From Mesocentrotus franciscanus (lineage: Eukaryota > Echinodermata > Echinoidea > Camarodonta > Strongylocentrotidae): a stretch of 64,000 bases of DNA. A model generated the notes under the pieces. It was given only the letters and a program-made list of their open reading frames with translations, had not been told where the DNA came from and did no database searches. The stretch spans positions 4,984,865 through 5,048,864 of the forward strand of contig CP137683.1 in the NCBI GenBank assembly GCA_037976565.1, in the 5' to 3' direction. The stretch's first letter is position 1; every line of letters starts with the position of its first letter. Shown here piece after piece: positions 36,158-46,745 of the stretch. The translations under genes and the position numbers were made by a program.

Positions 36158-36947
36158 GGAATTTATCAATTTGGGCCTTCATCACACTTACATATAATAG
36201 CAAGAAATTATATTACCATTCGTAAGACAAGTAATTCCAGGAGCCTCGCTCGATTTTACATGCGGGAGGTATACCTGGAGGGAAGTGATGGAGCCCGGTT
36301 GGGAACACTTTTGCTGGAATCGTTGATGAGAGCTGGGAATAGGTGGTGCACCCGGGTTACTTAAAATTTTCCCGTTTGATCGGGCGGTATTCCTGATGGC
36401 TAAACGCTTGGATATCAGGTTATGTATGGGGTGCAAATTTCCTCATTTTCCAGCATTGATTCCAGCACTAGTTCTGTAATCGGGTTGGATACTCAAATTT
36501 GTGTGTAATGCACTTTTGCTGGAATCGTTGATGAGAGCTGGGAATGGGTGGTGCATCCGGGTTACATACAAATCTTCCCCGTCTGATCGGGCATTCCTGA
36601 CGGCTAGCAAGGGGTGCTCGTGGCAATGCAGAAGGGACATTCGTTTACGAGAAGGGGTTTCTAGCCGTGGTTTAACCCTTCTCTGGCTACACGATTGGAT
36701 TTCACATATTTGATTTTAAGGTTTATGTATGGGGTGCAGATTACAGCTTAGATTCCAGCACTAGTTCTGTAATTGGGTTGGATACTCAAATATGTGTGTA
36801 ATGCAATTATAATAATTGGCGTGAATTCATGTACCGCCATGGTAAAATGATACATGTACAAATGACAGAATCCAATGTTAAATAAAAGCCACGAAAAATG
36901 CATAATTCGAACGGTTTGTCGTTTCCTCCTTTATCAGCCGTGTATAA
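36158..36947 (+). repeat. Split direct repeat B2, right end of element
   Basis: Copy of B1, ending 'ttatcagccgtgtataa' before unrelated AT-rich flank. A handful of single-base differences from B1. Confidence 0.95.
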
Positions 36948-37805
36948 TAATATAAAATACTAATGAAAGATACATATACATACATATATAGCTGACATAA
37001 AAAATACAAAAAGAAGGATTAAGTATAGTGGATGTGACGGATAGCAAAGGCATTGGCCTGTCACGGCTTATCCCCATTTCATTACACTTAAAAATTAGAT
37101 CAATATTTAAAAGTGAGTAAATTATATCATAGTACATGTATTATTAACCTTCGATTTTTATATATATTTTTTTAATGAATAAAAACCTCCGTGTAATTGT
37201 AAAAAATACTTATAACACACGCACGTACATTGCTGTTTTACCTGATAAAGGCTTTTCAAGTCTGTGAGAATGTACAAAAAAGGGTATACTACAAATTCCT
37301 CATGATATGTTAAACCAAACTATAGGCCTACATTCGGCTACATCATGATGATGTCAACATTCTTTCTAGTTAGCGAGATATAGAAGGTCGAAGGAAAGTA
37401 TTTGGATAACAATAGACGTTAGGTCATTAAAAACATTGCGCCCATAATTACGCCTATGCCGATCGTTTCAGATACGAATAAAATCTCCCAAGCTCCCATA
37501 ATAATTTTGAGGAGGAAAAAGATATAAAAAGCATAATTATTAATATTATTTTGTTCTTTAACGAACTCTCCCCAACATGTCAAAATCACCATTATGTATT
37601 GACGTAAACTTGAAAATGATATAAGTTTGCGATCCAATGGCTTGTAATTTCATCCAATATAACTTGAGACCAAAGCAAATTAAAGAATTTAAAGTACATA
37701 CATTATTTCGTATTATTTCAGGGATATCATACAACATCAAAATTGCGAGTGGCAACTACATGATTATTCTTTTCCTGTTTTTTTAATAAATTGACTTTCA
37801 TGATA
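36948..37805. other. Region downstream of SLC6 gene A
   Basis: AT-rich sequence that would include the 3' UTR of gene A on the minus strand. I could not pick a convincing polyadenylation signal. Confidence 0.5.
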
Positions 37806-37883
37806 TCATGTCATTTCCAGACCACCTGGCTCTACTTCGTCACGAACAGGAACGATAGCGGGTTGGATAACCCTTTTCAGCCT
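37806..37883 (-). CDS. SLC6 transporter gene A, last exon (C-terminal tail)
   Basis: 25 codons plus TGA on the minus strand: RLKRVIQPAIVPVRDEV then EPGGLEMT-stop, after a catttcag acceptor. A basic 'RLKxxIQP' stretch just after TM12 is typical of the cytosolic C-terminus of this family. The exon begins in phase 0, matching the end of the exon at 38780. The very short tail ends within 25 residues of the helix. Confidence 0.88.
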   Translation of the reverse strand, partial: RLKRVIQPAIVPVRDEVEPGGLEMT

Positions 37884-38779
37884 CTGAAATGGAGAAAAAC
37901 GAAATGAAGGATTATAGTTAAACATGTTGAAAGGCACAAATGTAAAAAAAAAAAAAAAAAAACAATTTTATTGAAACGCAGCATTATGAGGAGTGAAAAG
38001 CAATTATACACTTAAGTACTAATGGTTAGAACCAACCCCACAAAAAAAAAACACACTCGGTCACAGAACGACTACCACTACAATTACTCCCTTTGGTTTT
38101 GAATCTACTCCAAAGTAATAGAGCAATCTAAAAGGCAGCTGGTTGAGGGTAACACTTGGTCAGAACTAGTTGGAGAAGGAGCTAGTTTTTTTACTTGCAC
38201 AAGGAGCACTTTTCACTACTCAGCTCCGTAACCTTTTAGAACCTTTGTTGAGGCTCACACGATATGCAGCATGACACATAAGTTCACAGAACTGCACCAA
38301 AATACGAAAATACTTTAACAAGAGGACTGGACTTGCACTGGAATAAGAAGAAGAATGGTTTAATAACTCTTTTGGGAGTGAATTGCACTATTAATCTGTC
38401 AGCATGGAGTAGATTTCCATTCCAAACAAAGTGATCCCTTAATATGACCCCCAAAAAGAAGAATATGAATTTCCTACAACAAATTAAATCTTTACAAGTC
38501 CAGGCCTATATTCCGTATTTACTAAGCATTTAGGATTACACTTTGAAGGGGGCGGTGCACTTATTTACATTTTTTCCTAGGGAGCGGCATGGTCAAAATT
38601 TGTGTCACCATGGCTCCCTGATTACATCCCTGTAGGCACAAGAATGCCAAACAACAACAACACAAACAAATAAAATGCATTATTTTAGTCCTATTCTGCG
38701 TACCCGTTGACCAGAGGGGAGCCGTATTCCCTATTAGGATCAGCAAATATAAGACCTAGAATCCTGTTCATAATCTTAC

Positions 38780-38956
38780 CGTGAAAGTGGGGCCATCACC
38801 TTTGATCAATTGGTAGACGACGGCGTACACCATTCCTGCGGGAATGCACACCATCGATGAGACGGTCATACAGAAGCCGAGTCCGTCGGCCCAGCTTGGG
38901 TAGTCAAGGGACAAGGACAGCGGGGGCCATGTCACTATGTTGCCAATCCAAACGAG
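38780..38956 (-). CDS. SLC6 transporter gene A exon (end of TM11, TM12)
   Basis: 59 codons in phase 0/0. The strand reads LVWIGNIVTWPPLSLSLDY, PSWADGLGFCMTVSSMVCIP and AGMVYAVVYQLIKG. 'PxWAxxLGxxMxxSSMxxIPxxxxY' is the family consensus at the entry of TM12. The acceptor is ctattctcag and the donor gtaaga. The frame is intact. Confidence 0.95.
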
Positions 38957-39913
38957 CTGAGAATAGAATAAATTTTACATGATTATTTGAAAAATCAAGA
39001 ACACCTCCAATGACAAACCAATTGTGTTGATTTGTTCCATTTTTCTCTATTATATTTTATTATTTGTTTGTTTTTTATTTATTTGTGTACAATGAACACG
39101 ATCGCAGAGACTTTCAAGAAATCAGCTGTATAGGCCAGTTTCAACACCCAAGTATTGTATTGCCTACAGCAATCATGCTCATAATATATATCATAGTATT
39201 GTCATCTCCGTACATTTGCTGATATGCTATTGAAATTCTTGATATCGCCAATATTCTAAAAGTACCAGTATACGTTCAGGTCCCATTTCAAATGCACTCT
39301 GGGATAGTTTTGTGACCTAAGTCGCGACCGGTCTTTTTCGCGCGGCTGCGCTGTGCATGCCGTTGTTGATTGTGTGTGTATGTGTAATTTCCGACAGTAA
39401 TCACATTGATATTAAGTAGGATGATTTTCTGAAGGTCTTTGCGATCGGGTTATATATTTTATAGAAGAAGATTTTCTGTTTCAATGACAGCTGAATCAAT
39501 AAATTAAATTTAGTTCGATTCAAATCAAATCACTTTCATCACCATTCATTTGTTAATAATGATGTGCAAGTTTATAGTTAGTATTGGTATTTAAAAAGTG
39601 GGATTGAAATTTAGGGGCGGAAGCAGCAATCTTTGAACACGGGCGGTCACATTTTGAAGAAGAAAAAATGAGAGAAGATTTTGACAAGCAGGCAACAAAA
39701 AGAAAATTCGTCCCAATTTGAAGTGCCTTTTGGTTCTAAAACTCGTTCGTTCTAAAACTTGAAAGGGATTGGGGCACAAGAATAAAAAACAAAACGAAAA
39801 CCATATTTTATTAGGGCGTGGATGCCGGGGAAGAAGGGGGTGGGGCATGGAACGGTTGTAACCCCTAAATCAGCCACTGGTGGAAATGACTCAAAGCACT
39901 GTAGCATATATGC

Positions 39914-40596
39914 TCGACAATTACATCATGAACAAAATGGCCTGTTTTAATGTAGGCTCGTGCGTGATCTCTAATGCGGGCATAATTTTTATCATGTCAA
40001 ATAGGCCTGTAATTGCCTGATATAGAGTAGAATAAGGAGAAAGTTGAGTTCTGCTTAATTCGGGTTTAGAAATTCCTTGTGAGCTTTCTCATTTTTTTTG
40101 CTCCCATACAACTTTCCCCATTTGCTCCCATACACAAAAGGACTCAAATATCAACTTTTCATAAATGTATGACTCGGGATGGTCTTTTCTTTTTAGAGGA
40201 CCTGTAATAATGTACTCTCCATGATATATTTTGAGTAGTGCCCCGAGGGTGAATCGACAATTACATCATGAACAAAATGGCCTGTTTTATTGTAGGCTCG
40301 TGCGTGATCTCTAATGCGGGCATAATTTTTATCATGTCAAATAGGCCTGTAATTGCCTGATATAGAGTAGAATAAAGAGAAAGTTGAGTCCTGCTTAATT
40401 CGGGTTTAGAAATTCCTTGTAAGCTTTTTCATTTTTTTGTTTGCTCCCATACAACTTTCCCCATTTGCTCCCATACACAAAAGGACTCAAATATCAACTT
40501 TTCATAAATGTATGACTCGGGATGGTCTTTTCTTTTTAGAGGACCTGTAATAATGTACTCTCCATGATATATTTTGAGTAGTGCCCCGAGGGTGAA
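39914..40596. repeat. Two-copy tandem duplication, period about 340
   Basis: The unit 'tcgacaattacatcatgaac' ... 'tagtgccccgagggtgaa' occurs at 39914-40253 and 40254-40596 with only a few differences, inside an intron of SLC6 gene A. A minus-strand open frame over the second copy has no SLC6 similarity. Confidence 0.95.
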
Positions 40597-41272
40597 GGCA
40601 CCGAGAAGAAAACCAGAAATAAGTAATATTGTTGTACGCGACAAACGGGAGAGTAATTCGTCACTACGTCACAATCCACTGACAAAATCGCCGATTTGAG
40701 ATTCGCACAGCTGTAGTGATCTCATATTTCAAACACTCATAACTTTCTTAATATTGGTCCGAATCATTTCAACCTTTCGCCAATTTGTTTCTCTGATTTT
40801 TCTGCTTTCATTCAAATGAACTTATAAGAAGGGTTGGATTGCCCTTTAGGGTGTACCAATCACCTAAAAACACAATTTGTGTACAGTTAGTATGTATAAA
40901 CTCATCCCCGATAAAAAAAATCTCATCCCGGTATTCTATGGGTTAACGGTTAAGAACTTTGAAGGAAAAAAAGAATAACGTAGAAACGGCGCGTACGGAA
41001 CCCCAATCAGACTTGGGTTCCGTGCGCACCTTGTTCTACTAAAAGCTCATACGATGCGTCGACTAGTTTACTCAATCGGATTGGCGCTTTTGTGTCTAGT
41101 GAGAGAGTATTTGAACTCGCAAAGTCTCTTTATAGAATTATTTGAAGCTCAAATATCGATTGCAGAATAGCAACTTGGAATCCATAACATACAAAGCAAA
41201 ATATTTCCTGTTGATTTCTACACTTTAAATGTCAGTAGAATACGGGCCATCTATGTTCAAAGAGATAATTAC

Positions 41273-41373
41273 CAGAGCAATAATAGGAACAGTGGCTGGC
41301 CAGCAGATTATGTACCATTCAATCTGTTGCCATCTTAGCATCTCGGCAATGTTGAGGGAGAACTTTCTAACTC
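41273..41373 (-). CDS. SLC6 transporter gene A exon (TM10-11 loop, TM11)
   Basis: 101 bases, phase 1 to phase 0, between a tgtttaaag acceptor and gtaatt donor. Reads VRKFSLNIAEMLRWQQIEW then YIICWPATVPIIAL. It corresponds to the 'G-x-x-R-F-x-x-D-I-x-x-M-L' loop and the following helix of the family. The frame is intact and completes the Gly codon begun at 42594. Confidence 0.92.
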
Positions 41374-41502
41374 CTTTAAACAAAAGAGGTAATAATGGAA
41401 AATGAAAAAGTTACACATTGCTTGAAAAACATCGATAATCTTCGATAATCTTATTATTGCCCTAAGATATCCAAAGTTTACACTTAAAACTAGTTTTCCT
41501 AC

Positions 41503-41594
41503 GTTGTGACAGTGACCGGCCAGCATAACAATGTACAATATAAAGTGTCTCCATTTAAAAATCTCGACAATGTTGCATGAGAATCGTCCCACTA
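41503..41594 (-). pseudogene. Decayed duplicate of the TM11 exon
   Basis: About 220 bases upstream of the working exon in the direction of transcription. The minus strand reads GRFSCNIVEIFKWRHFILYI, aligning with RKFSLNIAEMLRWQQIEWYI, followed by nucleotides ctggccggtcactgt versus ctggccagccactgt. The acceptor-like 'ctaaag' is also conserved. One extra base before the ctggcc block shifts the frame, so translation runs off the family pattern. Its use as an alternative exon is therefore unlikely. Confidence 0.8.
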
Positions 41595-42593
41595 CTTTAG
41601 ATACACAAAAAATGTAAATACATAAATAAAAATTGAAGAATGGTCAAAGAGATAATGCATCATGTCTATCTATATTGCTATGCTGCGCAGGTTTTAAACA
41701 TAAAAACACTCCACCCTATAGTCTGTCTTGAGCTCTTTCCTTCATCTTTCGGTATGTATCATTAGCTTTGATACCATCCAATATCATAATTCTTTTCCTT
41801 CCCACTGTCTTATTCCTTTCATCCCTCCCTTAATGATATCTCTCGATCAGCAGTCTTTCATGCCGTAGAATATGTCCAATTAATTTCTCCTGTCTCTCTT
41901 ATAATCTTATTTTTTGCCGTAAATTTCTTTACATAAAAAGAGTTGGTTTAATCATTACTTATACATTACTAATAATGAGAAAACAAGGAAATTGAATATC
42001 TGTTAGGTAATATTTAACGCATGTACCAAAATTGATGATAATTTACTCAATGTTGGGTTAAATTACACCCAACAAAAAGAAACTTTCCCCCCTTTCCTTT
42101 TACCCAACACAGGTAAAATTTAGCCCACTCTTTTTAGAATGTACTCTTCAATTTCAACAGTTAATGGAAATTGTTCTTAATTGTTTTTTTCTTCTTCTAG
42201 AATATGAATAACGAAACATGCAACTACCAGGGCACTATTTGTTATCATTATTTTTCAACTTCCAGACAACCGCCGCGGTCTGCTGGCGCCCCTAGCAATG
42301 TTAACGATTCATTGAAGAATGATCCGGACTAATTCGGGATCAGGGGCGGTTAGCCTCAATTCAATTCAATTCAATGTATTTATGTGTCCAGTATATACGT
42401 TCAACATGGATATTTGTTTCGCTCACATGTAAAATAAAGTCTCAGCCACAGTTTACAAAGAACAGAAATAGGATACAAAACATGGTTACATTTTGATGAT
42501 GACAAAGAAATAGTCAAACATAATATTGATTTTAGTTTGGTTATGGCTTGTTTCGTTTCCTTATGAGTGACCAAATCGAATAAAAAGTTTTAC

Positions 42594-42696
42594 CATAAAA
42601 CCATCCGATGGCGATGCTCTCGAAGAAACATATCCAAATGATAGGCAAAGGACCAGACCCATATATTTCAAAGAGCGTGAAGACGTAGATACCACC
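42594..42696 (-). CDS. SLC6 transporter gene A exon (TM10)
   Basis: 103 bases, phase 0 to phase 1, acceptor aaattttag, donor gtaaaa. Reads GGIYVFTLFEIYGSGPL then PIIWICFFESIAIGWFYG. 'GGxYVFxLFDxYxAxG...FFExxxIxWxYG' is the family pattern. The usual Asp after LF is Glu and the serine/alanine pair is G-S-G here. Confidence 0.93.
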
Positions 42697-42745
42697 CTAA
42701 AATTTAATCAATAAATACAAAAAATATATAATAATCATAATCATA

Positions 42746-42850
42746 ATGATGATAATAATAATAAATAATAATAATAGTATTGATAACAATACTGCTACCA
42801 CTACTACTACTTCTACTACTACTAATTATGTCAATAACTATAGTGAAAAT
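42746..42850. repeat. AAT/ACT trinucleotide-rich microsatellite
   Basis: Runs of ataataat and ctactacta within an intron of gene A. Open frames on both strands are poly-amino-acid artefacts. Confidence 0.85.
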
Positions 42851-43404
42851 ACTAATAACAATAACGATAATGTTAATAATTATAATGATACTAATTATAG
42901 TGCTGGTTTCTTTCATAGCACTATATCGAATTGATGATCATAAAATAAAAACTCTTCACAAAAATACAATATAAACATCACAAAGTTCAACAGCGGAACG
43001 AGAACTTTGTCAAATCTGATGTCAAGTTGATCTCAGCAGAGGCGGCCGGAAAATGAGATAAACAGATTAATGAATGTTGGACGAAAATCTGACATCCCCC
43101 AAGAAGACAGTTATACATTTTATAAGTTGCATCAATTGAAAGCAAATGGGCAAATCCATGACATACCTTTTGGGGACCTTTCCCATTTGCACTGTACTAA
43201 CAAAAAAATGTAACGACTGCTCAGAGCCAGATTGGCGTTTAGTCTGTTTTAAAGTTCAGGAGTTAACGCTCACCTTGCTCAAAACAGATGAAACATCCAC
43301 ATTCTCTAAAGAAAATATTTATCACGAGGCCGATACTATCACACAACCCTCTATGAGATATATTTGATGAATGAATTCTTCATCAACAACCCACAGAAGT
43401 GTAG

Positions 43405-43660
43405 AGCTGTCGTGGTCAAGTGGATACGTCTTTAGACTGTGGATCACATGATTCGAAGTTAAAGTCCTGCAGCGGCACTAATGTCCCTTTGCAAGACATT
43501 AATCTATACCTGGTATGCCACTTTCCATCCAGGTGTTAAATGAGTACTGGTAGGAAGAAGCTCCTTGAATGATGTGAGCACCGGCGAAATCGGTAGCCTC
43601 CCAGAGCCGGGGGGAATATTAGAGCACCTTGAGCACCGTGCATGGTGGATCTGTGCCCTA
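43405..43660 (+). mobile_element. tRNA-derived SINE, second copy
   Basis: The head 'cgtggtcaagtggatacgtc' contains a fair box A (tggtcaagtgga). The middle 'agactgtggatcacatg' resembles an anticodon arm, and 'gattcgaagttaaag' is a degenerate box B. The body 'gcaagacattaatctatacc', 'ccaggtgttaaatgagta', 'ctccttgaatgatg' and 'gagcacc' matches the copy at 5610-5835. Confidence 0.75.
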
Positions 43661-43760
43661 TGAAAATATCCAATATTATTTATATTATCATTGGTAGTAT
43701 TATGTTTCCATTAGCTTATTTAATGGACCACCAAATATTTACACGTGCCGATATTCTTAC

Positions 43761-43897
43761 CTGAGTTACCATACTGAGGCCAATCAGGAAGTTTACCATG
43801 CAGACTCCTAACAGGAATACCTCTTTATAATACCTTTCCGCAGCCAGGGAGGGAAAAGATCCAAGACAGACGTGATAAACGCCTTCACTAGGACGAG
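43761..43897 (-). pseudogene. SLC6 gene A exon (end of TM8, TM9) with frameshift
   Basis: 137 bases, where phase 0/0 neighbours require 138. Reading from the acceptor gives LVLVKAFITSVLDLFPPWLR, then runs into a stop. Reading back from the donor gives AAERYYKEVFLLGVCMVN then FLIGLSMVTQ. Both halves match the family (V-x-x-F-I-T-x-x-x-D-x-F-P and G-V-C-x-V-x-F-L-x-G-L-x-M-V-T-Q). One base is missing between codons for R and Y near 43831-43838. No alternative acceptor repairs it. Either gene A is a recent pseudogene or the assembly has a base error. Confidence 0.9.
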
Positions 43898-44084
43898 CTA
43901 ACGTAGAAAATAGAGGATATCAATAAGCTTTATTAGTTCATGAAATGGGGAGTTGTTGGTTTTGTCTTTAAGGAGAAAATTATAAGCTATGCCTTCTCTT
44001 TTGCCGACATTATCAATGTATCAAAATATAACTTGAATTGTTTAAAGGAATGACAAGACTGAAAATAAAGGTGGAAACGGATGG

Positions 44085-44275
44085 AAAGGTTGAGAAAAAG
44101 GTAAAAAGATTAAACGTGTTGAAAAGGTCGAAAAATGTTGAAAATATTGAAAATGTTGAAGAAGTTTGAAGAAGATGAAAAATAGTTGATCTTTCCAGCC
44201 AGTACAGACTTTACAAGATTGACAATATTGTAAAGGTTAAAATGGTTATAAAGGTTAAAAAAGATTAAAAAGGGC
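44085..44275. repeat. Imperfect gttgaaaa/ggttaaaa short repeats
   Basis: A string of 9-12 base units built on 'gttgaaaa', 'ggtaaaaa' and 'ggttaaaa' in an intron of gene A. A slippage-type minisatellite. Confidence 0.7.
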
Positions 44276-44807
44276 GAATGAAAAATTAAATATAGGTCTT
44301 ACTATTAGGAAATTAAGTAAAGGTCAATTAATTGCAATACACAGATAAAGATTCTTGATCGAGTCTTTTTTTACATAAATCATGCTTGGATTGAATTCAA
44401 TTCTGCTTCAAATAAATACTTTCTAAAAGCTGCTAATGGTACGAATAATGTTAATGAAAACAGTTAAACTAAAAACATCGAAAGTTAAGGATTTTGGTAT
44501 GATGATCCACAATGTCTTTCTTATAACCATTTCGTTGATAGACACTTAACTTGCAAAGGCTGATTCAGAGAGGGTCAATGCGGACGTGACCCCTCTTTTT
44601 TTTCTCGTCACAGATTTTTAAACTTACTTCTTGTTACACATCATTATAGAAAATATGTGATGATTTTTTTATTGGTTGTCAGACATTCTGGGTAAGATTA
44701 AAAAGGGCATTAATGACAATCTGATGATTTTGATGCCTCTAATTCTTGTCAGAATTGTGACTCCCGCCATCCCACTTTTACAAAGTCCTTGATCCTTCCC
44801 CGATTAC

Positions 44808-44920
44808 CTGAGAGTTTAGCCCAATCTTCAGGACCACTAGGAAAAAGAAAATAGACCAGACCCTTGATCCAGGCATTGCAACAAAAGCACGCGGAAAGAC
44901 CTCGAAAAATAGACCAGGAC
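44808..44920 (-). CDS. SLC6 transporter gene A exon (EL4 to TM8)
   Basis: 113 bases, phase 1 to phase 0, acceptor ttactttag, donor gtaatc. Reads GPGLFFEVFPRAFVAMPGS then RVWSIFFFLVVLKIGLNSQ. The family normally shows GPGLAFxxYPEAxxxLPxSPxW...GLDSQ. GLNSQ replaces GLDSQ: the changed residue is the Asp that helps form the second sodium site in eukaryotic members. The frame joins cleanly to exons on both sides. Confidence 0.93.
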
Positions 44921-45267
44921 CTAAAGTAATAACAAAAATCAAAAATAATCGGATGGGAGAAACTTCCTCATAATTATCGTTTTTTTGCATGCAAGAATAA
45001 AATATACAATTAAAATTAAATTAGTCATACCTTTCGTTAATTTATAACTTGTAAACTTAAGAATGAAAGGTGGACTGGTTGAATAAGGGGCTTTGTTCAA
45101 TATTTTTTGATGTAAGCTTTAATATGTCACATTCTCAAGAAACATTCATTGGGACGAATCAATGTTTCACATACCTATAAAACTTGTAAACGTAAGGGTA
45201 TGAATATTTTAGGTGTTAACTGTATATACCAGAATACACCGGTATCAGATTAATACAACCTCTCCTC

Positions 45268-46745
45268 CCCACCAGTAGGCCAGTGGTGCTAGGGTTAGGG
45301 TTACGATTAGAGAGTGGGAGGGGTGTAGCCGTCAACCCCTCCTCCCTACAGTAACTAGAAGGCCAGTGGTGATAGGGTTAGGGTTAATGTTAGAGGTTGG
45401 GAGGGGTGTAGCCCTCAACCCCTCTTCCCAAACAGTAGGACAGTGGTGCTAAAGTTATGGTTCAGGTAAGAGGGTGTGATGGGTGAAGCCCTCAAGCCCT
45501 CCTCCCCACCAGTAGGACAGTGGTGCTAGGGTTAGGGTTAAAAAAAAAAAAAAATTTATTGCTTCAAATCAAAAATATTTACAATCGTTGTTCATTATAA
45601 CATTCGATCTGCATAACAAATACAATACAATTCAAAGTAAACAAATGAACATGTAAAAGGGTTAGGGTTAGGGTTAATGTTAGAGGTTGGGAGGGGTGTA
45701 GCCCTCAACCCCTCTTCCCAAACAGTAGGACAGTGGTGCTAAAGTTAGGGTTACGATTAGAGAGTGGGAGGGGTGTAGCCGTCAACCCCTCCTCCCTACA
45801 GGAACTAGAAGGCCAGTGGTGATAGGGTTAGGGTTAAAGTTAGAGGTTGGGAGGGTGTAGCCCTCAACCCCTCTTCCCAAACAGTAGGACAGTGGTGCTA
45901 AAGTTATGGTTCAGGTAAGAGGGTGTGATGGGTGAAGCCCTCAACCCTTCTCCCCACCAGTAGGACAGTGGTGCTACGTTTAGGGTTAAGGTTAGAGAGT
46001 GGGAGAGGTGTAGCCCTCAACCCCTCCTCCCCACTAGAAGGCTAGTGGTGCTAGGGTTAGGGTTTATGTAAGAGGGTGGAAGGGGTGTAGCTCTTAACCC
46101 CTCCTCCCCACTAGTATGCCAGTGGTGCTAGGGTTAGGGTTTAATTTTTTTTGTTTTTATTGCTTCAAATCAAAAATATTTACAATCGTTGTTCATTATA
46201 ACATTCGATCTGCATAACAAATACAATACAATTCAAAGTAAACAAATGAACATGTAAAAGGGTTAGGGTTAGGGTTAATGTTAGAGGTTGGGAGGGGTGT
46301 AGCCCTCAACCCCTCTTCCCAAACAGAAGGACAGTAGTGCTAAAGTTAGGGTTACGATTAGAGAGTGGGAGGGGTGTAGCCGTCAACCCCTCCTCCCTAC
46401 AGGAACTAGAAGGCCAGTGGTGATAGGGTTAGGGTTAAAGTTAGAGGTTGGGAGGGGTGTAGCCCTCAACCCCTCTTCCCAAACAGTAGGACAGTGGTGC
46501 TAAAGTTATGGTTCAGGTAAGAGGGTGTGATGGGTGAAGCCCTCAACCCCTTCTCCCCACCAGTAGGACAGTGGTGCTACGTTTAGGGTTAAGGTTAGAG
46601 AGTGGGAGAGGTGTAGCCCTCAACCTCCTCCCCACTAGAAGGCTAGTGGTGCTAGGGTTAGGGTTTATGTAAGAGGGTGGAAGGGGTGTAGCTCTTAACC
46701 CCTCCTCCCCACTAGTATGCCAGTGGTGCTAGGGTTAGGGTTTAA
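45268..46745. repeat. Telomere-motif minisatellite with higher-order repeat
   Basis: The basic unit of about 85-95 bases runs 'ctagggttagggttaNNgtt', 'agaGNgtgggaggggtgtag', 'ccctcaacccctcctcccca', 'gtaggNcagtggtg'. On top of it a larger unit of about 605 bases repeats. It joins several basic units with a 115-120 base piece of the 3' tail of the retrotransposon at 46746-47490 (pieces at 45541-45660 and 46147-46260). The gggtta doublets equal the animal telomere repeat but never form a long run. It lies in the intron between the TM7 and TM8 exons of gene A. Confidence 0.92.

Larger units (their letters stand above)
27780..36947 (+). mobile_element. Ngaro/PAT-like element with split direct repeats
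   Basis: Two different direct repeats are arranged as A1 (27780-28088) ... B1 (about 34297-35088) directly joined to A2 (35086-35395) ... B2 (36158-36947). A1 starts the element and B2 ends it; B1 and A2 abut with a shared 'taa', imitating a circle junction. This layout is the hallmark of PAT/Ngaro-type tyrosine-recombinase retrotransposons, which also make no target duplication, and none is seen. A spliced SGNH-like hydrolase gene lies after A1, as reported for Ngaro elements. No reverse transcriptase or recombinase was recognised; the middle is filled with tandem repeats. An extra 760 bases separate A2 from B2. Confidence 0.65.

Noticed and set aside
40429..40644. Minus-strand frame inside SLC6 gene A that might be an exon
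   Set aside because: It lies in the 340-base tandem duplication, has no SLC6 similarity, and flanking exons already join in phase 0 without it.
45268..46745. Possible true interstitial telomere
   Set aside because: gggtta occurs only two or three times per 90-base unit, never as a long run.
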